DNA from: Gallionellales bacterium GWA2_60_18
Lineage (GTDB): Bacteria > Pseudomonadota > Gammaproteobacteria > Burkholderiales > Gallionellaceae
Assembly (NCBI GenBank): GCA_001801105.1
Contig: MGWS01000010.1
Location: forward strand, 1 to 48,309
Length of the DNA: 48,309 nucleotides
Direction of reading: 5' to 3'
Shown in pieces: positions 41,346 to 48,309 of this stretch. The notes under the pieces were generated by a model. The model had not been told where the DNA came from and did not search any database. It worked only from the letters and a program-made list of their open reading frames with translations. Within the stretch, counting starts at the first letter, position 1. Each line of letters starts with the position of its first letter. Position numbers and translations under genes: made by a program.

Positions 41346-42311
41346 TTACAGCCAGCCCGTGCGCCTGAAGCGGTAGTAGAGATACCCGCAAATCGCCGAT
41401 ATCGTCAGCAAGGCCAGCGGATAGCCGAATTCCCATTGTAGTTCCGGCATGTGCCGGAAATTCATGCCCCAGATACCGGCGAAGGCGGTGGCGACGGCGA
41501 AGATGCCAGCCCAGGCGGCCAGGCGCTTGTTGATTTCGTTCTGCTCAATGGCTACCGTGGACTGGCTGACCAGGATCGCGGTGGCGATGGTGTCGCGCAT
41601 GGCGTCTATCGTGGCGTTGATGCGTGTCAGATGGTCATAGATATCGCGGAAATACTCCTGGGTGGTGGCGCAAACCGGCGGCACGCGCCCGCCGTGCAGT
41701 TTTCCGGTGGCTTCCATCAACGGCATGACCGCATGTTTGAGCACCACGATCTTGCGCTTGAGTTCATAGAGCTGCGCAATGTTGGAGAGGGCATTGCCCT
41801 TGTCAAACAGCATATCCTCGATGGATTCCAGTTGCGACTCCAGTTCATCGATCACCGGAAAGTAGCGATCCACCACCGCGTCCATCAAGGCATAGGCCAC
41901 AAAGCCGGAACCCAGCCGCAGCAATTCCGGTTCGCGCTCGCAGCGTTCGCGTACCCCGATGAAGCTCTGCTTGCTGCGGCTGCGGATGGACAGAATGAAG
42001 TTGCGCCCGGCGAAGATGCTGAGTTCGCCGACAGTCAACCCGGAAGAGTCGCCGTCCAGGATATGCATCACCACGAACAGGATATCGCCGTATTCTTCGA
42101 TCTTGGGGCGCTGGTGACCGTGGTGGGCGTCCTCGACCGCCAGGTCATGCAGCCCGAATTCTTCCTGCATCTTTTCGAGTTCGGCATCGCTGGCATCACG
42201 TAGCGCCACCCAGACGAAGCAATCCGGCTGTCCGATGTAATCGCTGATTTCTTCGGCAGAAATGTCGGCGAGCCGGATGCCGTTCTGGTAGGCGACGCAA
42301 TTGATCAGCAT
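41346..42311 (-). CDS. corA: CorA-family magnesium/divalent metal transporter
   Basis: A 321-residue CorA-type channel. The C-terminal membrane part contains the selectivity motif GMNF (FAGIWGMNFRHMPELQWEFG) between two membrane segments, the second being YPLALLTISAICGYLYYRF. The large N-terminal cytoplasmic domain has IDELESQLESIEDMLFDKGN in the long stalk helix. Length matches CorA (about 316). It is divergent from xseB with a 117-bp promoter gap. Confidence 0.93.
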   Translation of the reverse strand: MLINCVAYQNGIRLADISAEEISDYIGQPDCFVWVALRDASDAELEKMQEEFGLHDLAVEDAHHGHQRPKIEEYGDILFVVMHILDGDSSGLTVGELSIFAGRNFILSIRSRSKQSFIGVRERCEREPELLRLGSGFVAYALMDAVVDRYFPVIDELESQLESIEDMLFDKGNALSNIAQLYELKRKIVVLKHAVMPLMEATGKLHGGRVPPVCATTQEYFRDIYDHLTRINATIDAMRDTIATAILVSQSTVAIEQNEINKRLAAWAGIFAVATAFAGIWGMNFRHMPELQWEFGYPLALLTISAICGYLYYRFRRTGWL

Positions 42312-42428
42312 GAAGATTTATGTCCGGTTTGTGGATGCATGCGGGGTATGGGCATTATATGGCAACAAAAATTGGCTGCGGCGGGTTGGGTTGGGTAAAA
42401 TGCGCCTCTTTGGCAAGCAGGGGCTGGC

Positions 42429-42662
42429 ATGGCTGGTAAATCGCAGAAAACGGCAGGCTTCGAGGCGGCGATGTCCGAGCTGGAGCAGATCGTCGCCGAC
42501 ATGGAAGCGGGCAAGCTGTCGCTGGAGGATTCGCTGGCGGCCTACAAGCGCGGCGCGGAGCTGCTGACTTATTGCCGTTCCAGGCTGGAAGATGCGCAGC
42601 AGCAGGTGCGCGTGCTGGATGGCGACATGCTGAAGGATTTTTCCGCAGGCGGTGAAGTTTGA
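42429..42662 (+). CDS. xseB: Exodeoxyribonuclease VII small subunit
   Basis: A 77-residue helical protein with FEAAMSELEQIVADMEAGKL and LEDSLAAYKRGAELLTYC, the XseB signature. It assembles with XseA for single-strand DNA degradation. The stop overlaps the TTG start of ispA. First gene of the xseB-ispA-dxs set, a conserved proteobacterial arrangement. Confidence 0.95.
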   Translation: MAGKSQKTAGFEAAMSELEQIVADMEAGKLSLEDSLAAYKRGAELLTYCRSRLEDAQQQVRVLDGDMLKDFSAGGEV

Positions 42663-43555
42663 TACAGGCCGATTTTCAGGGCTGGGTCGCGGCCCATCAA
42701 TCTCGTTTCGAAGAATTGCTGCGTAATCTGTTGCCGCGACCGGATAGCGCGCCACAGCGGTTGCATCAGGCGATGCGCTATGCGGTGCTGGATGGCGGCA
42801 AGCGCGTGCGCCCGTTGCTGGCGTTCGCGGCGGGCGAACTGGCCGGCGCGGACGAGCAGCGCGTCAACATCGCCGCCGCCGCCGTCGAGCTGATCCATGC
42901 CTATTCGCTGGTGCATGACGATATGCCGTGCATGGACGACGATGTGCTGCGCCGCGGCAAGCCGACCTGCCATGTCGAATACGATGAGGCCACCGCGCTG
43001 CTGGTCGGCGACAGCCTGCAAAGCCTGGCGTTTCAGTTATTGTCCGAACACAGGCTCAGCGACGATCCGGCGCGCCAGCTGCAAATGCTCGGTTTGCTCG
43101 CCGTGGCATCCGGCTCGCGCGGCATGGCGGGCGGGCAGGCGATCGATCTGGCCAGCGTGGGCAAGCCGCTCACGCTGCCCGAACTGGAGTTCATGCATGT
43201 CCACAAGACCGGCGCGCTGATCCGTGCGGCGATCCTGCTGGGCGCGCATTGCGGCAACCTGTTGGATAGTGCGCAACTCGAGCGGCTGGACCGTTTCGGC
43301 AAGCTGATCGGGCTGGCCTTTCAGGTTGTGGACGATGTGCTCGACAGCGAAGCGGATACCGCGACATTGGGCAAGACCGCGGGCAAGGATGCCGATAACG
43401 ACAAGCCGACCTACGTCACGCTGCTGGGCGTGCAGGCGGCCAAGGAGATGGCGGCGGAGTTGCATCGCGATGCGCTGGACGCATTATCCGGATTTGACGA
43501 AAAAGCGCGGCGTTTGCGCGAACTGGCCGATTTTATCGTGCTGAGAAAGTTCTGA
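42659..43555 (+). CDS. ispA: Farnesyl diphosphate synthase
   Basis: A 298-residue polyprenyl synthase condensing IPP with DMAPP and GPP to farnesyl diphosphate. The first aspartate-rich motif is [19 protein letters not shown] near 82 and the second is [13 protein letters not shown] near 222. [16 protein letters not shown] near 46 binds IPP. The start is a TTG overlapping the xseB stop. The stop overlaps the dxs start, so the three genes are coupled. Confidence 0.95.
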   Translation: MIQADFQGWVAAHQSRFEELLRNLLPRPDSAPQRLHQAMRYAVLDGGKRVRPLLAFAAGELAGADEQRVNIAAAAVELIHAYSLVHDDMPCMDDDVLRRGKPTCHVEYDEATALLVGDSLQSLAFQLLSEHRLSDDPARQLQMLGLLAVASGSRGMAGGQAIDLASVGKPLTLPELEFMHVHKTGALIRAAILLGAHCGNLLDSAQLERLDRFGKLIGLAFQVVDDVLDSEADTATLGKTAGKDADNDKPTYVTLLGVQAAKEMAAELHRDALDALSGFDEKARRLRELADFIVLRKF

Positions 43556-45426
43556 TGTATTCACTGCTTGAAACCATCGACGATCCGCAAGACCTGCGTG
43601 AGCTGGATCGCGCGCAATTGCCGCAGCTGGCGCAGGAGTTGCGCGAGTTCCTGATCGAGTCGGTGAGCAAGACCGGCGGGCATCTGTCTTCCAACCTTGG
43701 CACGGTCGAGCTGACCATCGCGCTACACCGCATCTTCGATACGCCTGAAGACCGGCTGGTGTGGGATGTCGGGCACCAGACCTATACCCACAAGATACTG
43801 ACCGGGCGGCGCGCGGCGATGGGCAAATTGCGCATGGCGGGCGGCATCGCCGGATTTCCCAAGCGCGACGAGAGTCCTTACGACACCTTCGGCACCGGCC
43901 ATTCCAGCACCTCGATCTCGGCCGCGCTGGGCATGGCGGTCGCGGCAAAGCTGCAAGGTTCGGCGCGGCGTACCGTGGCGATCATCGGCGACGGCGCACT
44001 GACCGGCGGCATGGCGTTCGAGGCGCTGAACAACGCCGGCGCGCTGGACGCCAACCTGCTGGTCGTGCTCAACGACAACGACATGTCCATTTCGCGCCCG
44101 GTCGGCGCGCTGAACAATTACCTCGCACGGCTGATGTCGGGACGCTTCTATGCAGCGATGCGGCGCGGCAGCGAAAAGATGTTCAAGGGCGTGCCGCCGA
44201 TGCTGGAGTTCGCTAAGCGCGCCGAGGAGCACGTCAAGGGCATGGTGACGCCGAGCACGCTGTTCGAGGAATTCGGCTTCAATTACATCGGCCCGATCGA
44301 CGGGCACGACATCGACGTGCTGCTGGATACGCTGAACAACATCCGCCAGTTGGAGGGGCCGCAGTTCCTGCATATCGTCACGCAGAAAGGCAAGGGCTAC
44401 CCGCTGGCCGAGCAGGATTGCCTGCTATACCACGGCGTGAGCAAGTTCGACCGCAACCACGGCATCGTCGCAGCCCCGGTTACGAATGGCGCGACGGGAC
44501 AGGTGGAAAGGCCGACCTATACCCAGGTGTTCGGGCAATGGCTGTGCGACATGGCGCAGCGCGACAGCCGGCTGATCGGCATCACTCCGGCGATGTGCGA
44601 GGGCTCCGGCATGGCGGATTTCGTCAGTCGCTTCCCGCAACGCTATTTCGACGTGGGTATCGCCGAGCAGCATGCGCTGACCTTCGCTGCGGGGCTGGCC
44701 TGTGACGGTTACAAGCCGGTGGTGGCGATCTATTCCACTTTCCTGCAGCGCGCCTACGACCAGTTGATTCACGATATCGCCATCCAGAATTTGCCGGTGC
44801 TGCTGGCGATCGACCGCGGCGGGCTGGTCGGCGCGGACGGCGCGACCCATGCGGGCAGCTTCGACCTTTCATTTTTGCGCTGCATCCCCAACATGACAGT
44901 GATGGCACCGGCGGACGAGAACGAATGCCGCCAGATGCTGTACACCGCCTACCAGCTGGATACGCCGAGCGCGGTGCGCTATCCGCGCGGCAAGGGGCCG
45001 GGCGTGGCGGTCGGCGACGCGATGCAGGCGCTGCCCATCGGCAAGGGCGAGCTGCGCCGCAACGGGCGCGATGTGGCGATCCTCGCGTTCGGCTCCATGC
45101 TGACGCCCGCGCTGGCGGCTGGAGAGCAGATGGATGCGAGCGTGGCCAACATGCGCTTCGTCAAACCGCTGGATGCCGAACTGGTGCTGCGGCTGGCGCG
45201 CGGACACGAGCTGCTGGTGACTGTGGAAGAGAACACGGTGCAGGGCGGCGCGGGCAGCGCGGTGGCGGAATGCCTGGCGCAACACGGCGTCGATGTTCCG
45301 CTGCTGCACCTGGGATTGCCGGACGAATTCTTGGAGCAGGGCGAGCCGGAGCAGATGCTGGCGGATTGTGGCCTGGATGCCGCCGGGATCGTCGCCGCCA
45401 TTGGCAAAGCGAGAAGCGAAACGTGA
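43555..45426 (+). CDS. dxs: 1-deoxy-D-xylulose-5-phosphate synthase
   Basis: A 623-residue thiamine-diphosphate enzyme joining pyruvate and glyceraldehyde 3-phosphate, the first step of the MEP pathway. [18 protein letters not shown] near 145 is the thiamine motif, and [16 protein letters not shown] near 367 carries the catalytic glutamate. [20 protein letters not shown] near 118 is also typical. Length and domain order are normal. Confidence 0.97.
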   Translation: MYSLLETIDDPQDLRELDRAQLPQLAQELREFLIESVSKTGGHLSSNLGTVELTIALHRIFDTPEDRLVWDVGHQTYTHKILTGRRAAMGKLRMAGGIAGFPKRDESPYDTFGTGHSSTSISAALGMAVAAKLQGSARRTVAIIGDGALTGGMAFEALNNAGALDANLLVVLNDNDMSISRPVGALNNYLARLMSGRFYAAMRRGSEKMFKGVPPMLEFAKRAEEHVKGMVTPSTLFEEFGFNYIGPIDGHDIDVLLDTLNNIRQLEGPQFLHIVTQKGKGYPLAEQDCLLYHGVSKFDRNHGIVAAPVTNGATGQVERPTYTQVFGQWLCDMAQRDSRLIGITPAMCEGSGMADFVSRFPQRYFDVGIAEQHALTFAAGLACDGYKPVVAIYSTFLQRAYDQLIHDIAIQNLPVLLAIDRGGLVGADGATHAGSFDLSFLRCIPNMTVMAPADENECRQMLYTAYQLDTPSAVRYPRGKGPGVAVGDAMQALPIGKGELRRNGRDVAILAFGSMLTPALAAGEQMDASVANMRFVKPLDAELVLRLARGHELLVTVEENTVQGGAGSAVAECLAQHGVDVPLLHLGLPDEFLEQGEPEQMLADCGLDAAGIVAAIGKARSET

Positions 45427-45508
45427 ACTGTCCTGTCTCTGACGGACATGTCGGGCGGGCAAGGTCCCGCTACGTGGATTCCATGCCGATCACGCCGGTT
45501 TGACTGCG

Positions 45509-46177
45509 ATGAGTTCAAGCCCGAAAAGACAGTTGTTCCAGTTATTCGCTCATGTGGCGAAGGCGCTTGCCCATCCGAACCGGCTTGAATTGATAGAGGC
45601 GGTCGCACAAGGTGAACGCAGCGTTGATGCGCTCGCAAAATCCTGCAACCGGACCGTATCCAACGTGTCGCATCATTTGCGGATTCTGCGTGATGCGGGG
45701 TTGCTGGTTTCGCGGAAAGAAGGACAGCAGGTGATCTACGGACTGGCTGATGAGCGGGTCACGGATGTCGTTGCGGGCATACGCAAGGTGGCCGAGCTTC
45801 ATCTGGCCGGGGTCGAACGCATCATCCGGGACAACTTTGATAACCGCGACAAACTGACGCCGGTCAAGCGGGATGATTTGCTGGAAAGGGTGCGTAGCGG
45901 CGAGGTGGTTGTGCTCGATGTCCGACCACCCGAAGAATATGAGGCCGGCCACGTTCCCGGTGCAATCAATATCACGCTCGACAAACTGCCAAGGCGGTTG
46001 CAACAATTGCCCCACGATCAGGAAATCGTGGCTTATTGTCGTGGCCCCTATTGCATGCTCGCCTATGAGGCCATCGAGATGCTGCGCGGCAAGGGTTTCC
46101 AGGCGCGGCGGCTGGAAGAAGGATTCCCCGAGTGGAAAGCGCAAAACCTGCCTGTGGCCACAGGCACATCTGATTAG
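45509..46177 (+). CDS. ArsR-family regulator fused to a rhodanese domain
   Basis: A 222-residue fusion. Residues about 8-90 form an ArsR winged helix (CNRTVSNVSHHLRILRDAGL). Residues about 120-218 form a rhodanese domain with the active-site loop AYCRGPYCMLAYEAIEML, holding two cysteines. The rhodanese cysteine would carry sulfane sulfur. ArsR members with redox or persulfide sensing are known, so a sulfur-responsive repressor is a reasonable inference. I chose the ATG at 45509; a TTG at 45500 is in frame. The gene lies 82 bp after dxs and upstream of a promoter with an inverted repeat. Confidence 0.9.
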   Translation: MSSSPKRQLFQLFAHVAKALAHPNRLELIEAVAQGERSVDALAKSCNRTVSNVSHHLRILRDAGLLVSRKEGQQVIYGLADERVTDVVAGIRKVAELHLAGVERIIRDNFDNRDKLTPVKRDDLLERVRSGEVVVLDVRPPEEYEAGHVPGAINITLDKLPRRLQQLPHDQEIVAYCRGPYCMLAYEAIEMLRGKGFQARRLEEGFPEWKAQNLPVATGTSD

Positions 46178-46236
46178 CCTCCCGGTACTACCCCCCAGAA
46201 ATTGAACCCCGGATACCGATTCATCTGAGAAACTCC

Positions 46237-46267
46237 TTGACTTGTATTCGCAAGCTCTTAAGAATAC
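46237..46267 (+). promoter_or_regulatory. Promoter with overlapping inverted repeat upstream of the DsrE operon
   Basis: TTGACT at 46237-46242 and AAGAAT at 46260-46265 are 17 bp apart. The perfect inverted repeat GTATTC (46244-46249) and GAATAC (46262-46267), with a 12-bp spacer, covers the spacer and -10 box. This is where an ArsR repressor would block RNA polymerase. The upstream gene's ArsR protein is the obvious candidate. Confidence 0.65.
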
Positions 46268-46297
46268 GCGAACCAATGCTGGTCAACGGAGGAAATT

Positions 46298-46648
46298 ATG
46301 AAATACCTGATGATCCTGAACGATGCCCCTTATGGCACGGAGCGCAGCTACAACGGTTTGCGTCTGGCGCGCACGCTGCTCAAGACGGGCGAAGCGGAGG
46401 TCAAGATGTTCCTCATCGGCGATGCGGCCGCATGCGCCAAAAACGGGCAGAAGGTGCCGCAGGGCTATTACAACATCGGCGACATGCTGGGCATGGTGGC
46501 GAGCCATGGCGGCGAAGTCGGCGTGTGCGGCAGTTGCCTCAATGCGCGCGGCATCGCCGCCGTGGATATGATCGAAGGCGCGTCGTGCAGCACCATGGAT
46601 CAATTCGCCGCATGGACGCAGTGGGCCGACAAAGTGATCGTTTTTTAG
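46298..46648 (+). CDS. DsrE/DsrF-like sulfur-related protein
   Basis: A 116-residue DsrE-like protein: MKYLMILNDAPYGTERSYNG, EVKMFLIGDAAACAKNGQKV and VGVCGSCLNARGI. The CGSC cysteines match the place where DsrE-type proteins bind or relay sulfur. ACGGAGGAAATT is a strong ribosome site. It is the first gene after the regulated promoter and is followed 10 bp later by the VTT-rhodanese gene. Confidence 0.9.
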   Translation: MKYLMILNDAPYGTERSYNGLRLARTLLKTGEAEVKMFLIGDAAACAKNGQKVPQGYYNIGDMLGMVASHGGEVGVCGSCLNARGIAAVDMIEGASCSTMDQFAAWTQWADKVIVF

Positions 46649-46658
46649 GGGGAATGAG

Positions 46659-47627
46659 ATGAGCCGCTCAGCGTTGGTGCGGTTTGCCTTGTTGGCTGCG
46701 CTCCTGGCGGGCATCGCGGTGGCGGCAGCCTATCGCGAGCAATTTTCCGCCACGGCACTCCAGAACTGGATGCAGGATGCGGGTGTTGCTGCGCCACTGA
46801 TCTTTATGGCGCTCTACGCGACGGCGACCGTCCTGTTTCTCCCGGGTTCGATCCTCACCATTAGCGGCGGCGCACTGTTCGGGCCGGTCTGGGGCACGTT
46901 CTACAGCCTGACGGGCGCTACGCTGGGCGCAACCCTGGCGTTTCTGGTTGCCCGCTATCTCGCTTCCGACTGGGTAGCCCGCAAGGCAGGTGGCCGGCTC
47001 AAGCAGTTGATCGATGGGGTGGAGGTGGAGAGTTGGCGTTTCATCGCTTTCGTGCGCCTGGTGCCGCTTTTCCCCTTCAACCTCCTGAACTATGCGCTGG
47101 GGCTGACACGGATCAAGCTGTCCCACTTCATCGTCACTTCCTACATCTGCATGCTGCCAGGTTCGATCGCTTTCACTTATCTGGGCTATGCGGGGCGCGA
47201 GGCGGCTGCGGGCAGCGAGGGAAGCATCCAGAAGGGTTTGCTGGCGCTGGGCTTGCTGGCATTGATCGTTTTTCTCCCACGCCTGATACGCCGGATGCGC
47301 CGCGCGCCCATGCTCGACGTGGAGGAACTCAAAAGAAAGCTGGATGCCGGGGAGGGCCTGTTGGTTCTTGATGTCCGGGGAGCGCAGGATTTTAGCGGCG
47401 AACAAGGCCACATCGCAGAGGCCCGCAGCATTCCCCTTGAGGAACTCCCGCAGCGAATGACGGAGCTCGACGGCTATCAGACGCGCCCGATCGCGATCGT
47501 GTGCCGCACCGACAAGCGCTCCACTGCCGCGGCACAGTTGCTGTCAGGGAAAGGGTTTTCCGGCATCCATGTGACGCGCGGGGGAATGACCGCCTGGAAC
47601 CAGAACGGTTTCCCGGTAGAAAGATGA
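46659..47627 (+). CDS. VTT-domain (DedA/TVP38-type) membrane protein fused to rhodanese
   Basis: A 322-residue fusion. Residues about 1-215 form a TVP38/DedA-like membrane domain with FLPGSILTISGGALFGPVWG near 62-81 and FIAFVRLVPLFPFNLLNYAL near 128-147. Residues about 225-322 form a rhodanese domain with active-site loop IVCRTDKRSTAAAQLLSGKG, whose cysteine is present. The rhodanese would face the cytoplasm if the topology is standard. A transport or scaffold role in sulfur handling is inference. AGGGGGAATGAG precedes the ATG. Confidence 0.9.
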   Translation: MSRSALVRFALLAALLAGIAVAAAYREQFSATALQNWMQDAGVAAPLIFMALYATATVLFLPGSILTISGGALFGPVWGTFYSLTGATLGATLAFLVARYLASDWVARKAGGRLKQLIDGVEVESWRFIAFVRLVPLFPFNLLNYALGLTRIKLSHFIVTSYICMLPGSIAFTYLGYAGREAAAGSEGSIQKGLLALGLLALIVFLPRLIRRMRRAPMLDVEELKRKLDAGEGLLVLDVRGAQDFSGEQGHIAEARSIPLEELPQRMTELDGYQTRPIAIVCRTDKRSTAAAQLLSGKGFSGIHVTRGGMTAWNQNGFPVER

Positions 47628-47679
47628 AGCCACGGAATGATCGGGGAACTATCGTGATTTTTTCATTTTTGGACATTCC

Positions 47680-48309
47680 ATGATGTTTGTCCGTAACAAA
47701 AAAACCGTAGTTGTCGGCATCGTCCTGATCGCCCTGATTGCGTTCATAGCCTGGCGGCTGGTACGGCCAATGAACATCTTCGTGGTATCGGAGGCGTTCG
47801 AGCGCCCGGTTTCAACCGCTGACCTGCCTTCATCGCTCCAGTCCTTGAGCGCCAAAGGTTGTGCCGGTTGCCACCGGGAGTTTTACGAAGAATGGTCGAC
47901 AAGCATCCACAGCCAGGCCTGGACCGATCCCTACTTTCAGGTGGATTGGGGGTTCGACGGCAAGCCGCAAATCTGCAAGAACTGCCATATTCCGCTCGAC
48001 CGCCAGCAGGAGCACAAGGTCGTCGGATTCAGCGACAAAGAAAAATGGGAACCCATCCTGGCGCCCAATCCGGCGTTTGATGCACAACTGCAGCACGAGG
48101 GCGTCACCTGCGTAGCCTGCCACCTCCGGAACGGCAAGATTATCGGAACCTTCGGCAGCGAGAGCGCGGCGCATCCCGTAGAAAAACTCGCCAACCCCAA
48201 CGAGGTCTGCTTCAAATGTCATGTCGTGGGCGGAAATCGCTGGGACACGTTTTTCCGGTTTCCGCCATGTGGAACCGTCGCCGAGATCAGCAACACACCG
48301 GGCGCGACA
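47680..48309 (+). CDS. Multihaem cytochrome c, N-terminal part (cut by window end)
   Basis: The reading frame is open to the right edge; 210 residues are seen. A signal anchor lies near 10-27 (VVVGIVLIALIAFIAWRL). Four haem motifs are present: CAGCH at 61, CKNCH at 99, CVACH at 144 and CFKCH at 177. An additional cysteine is in FPPCGTVAEI. The pattern resembles the cytochrome c554-like family, located in the periplasm or anchored to the inner membrane. The start is ATG at 47680 or 47683. It follows the VTT-rhodanese gene by 52 bp and is likely in the same operon. Total haem number is unknown. Confidence 0.88.
   Translation, partial: MMFVRNKKTVVVGIVLIALIAFIAWRLVRPMNIFVVSEAFERPVSTADLPSSLQSLSAKGCAGCHREFYEEWSTSIHSQAWTDPYFQVDWGFDGKPQICKNCHIPLDRQQEHKVVGFSDKEKWEPILAPNPAFDAQLQHEGVTCVACHLRNGKIIGTFGSESAAHPVEKLANPNEVCFKCHVVGGNRWDTFFRFPPCGTVAEISNTPGAT

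Overview
The window looks like a chromosomal contig of a betaproteobacterium, probably a Gallionellaceae or Nitrosomonadales chemolithotroph. This rests on the protein character, on the linkage Rieske oxygenase / xseB-ispA-dxs (which I recall as common in Betaproteobacteria), on a multihaem cytochrome and autotrophy-type carbon genes, and on many dispersed palindromic repeats. Species identity is inference. Both ends cut through genes.

Layout: (1) 1-9.9 kb, a co-directional cluster of reductive-TCA type: the end of the ATP-citrate lyase citrate-binding subunit, the 900-residue large ATP-citrate lyase subunit, aconitase, monomeric NADP-isocitrate dehydrogenase and sucCD, closed by a strong terminator. 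Intergenic gaps carry palindromic repeats. (2) 10-22 kb, an accessory island: ORF6N protein, type I restriction-modification hsdM-hsdS-hsdR, a fused winged-helix/HATPase/STAS-like protein between two copies of a 137-bp direct repeat, gene remnants, a RelE-like/XRE toxin-antitoxin pair, and a 72-nt cloverleaf tRNA-like element divergent from that pair. A YgjP-type metallopeptidase and an unknown protein follow. (3) 22-27.4 kb, housekeeping: ferredoxin, class I fumarase, tadA, L,D-transpeptidase, GNAT, CbiM-like permease, ygfZ. (4) 27.4-34.1 kb, a complete peptide-type ABC importer (lipoprotein, two permeases, double ATPase) with three palindromic repeats read through in frame inside its coding sequences. 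(5) 34.2-42.3 kb: DUF883/YqjE/YqjK-type envelope genes, then a leftward block with MltD-like transglycosylase, acs, SpoIIAA-like protein, EamA transporter, Rieske oxygenase and CorA. (6) 42.4-45.4 kb: xseB-ispA-dxs, overlapping genes for isoprenoid precursors. (7) 45.5 kb to the end: an ArsR-rhodanese fusion regulator, a promoter with an overlapping inverted repeat, then DsrE-like protein, VTT-rhodanese fusion and a multihaem cytochrome c cut by the window edge.

Working together: region 1 would run citrate cleavage and the neighbouring steps in the carbon-fixing direction if 2-oxoglutarate:ferredoxin oxidoreductase and fumarate reductase are present elsewhere; neither is seen here. Fumarase, ferredoxin and acetyl-CoA synthetase in the window would connect to the same metabolism. 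Region 7 reads as a sulfur-responsive redox operon. The strongest candidates for something undescribed are the tRNA-like RNA divergent from the toxin-antitoxin pair, the ArsR-rhodanese operon, and the ATP-citrate lyase cluster in a betaproteobacterial background.
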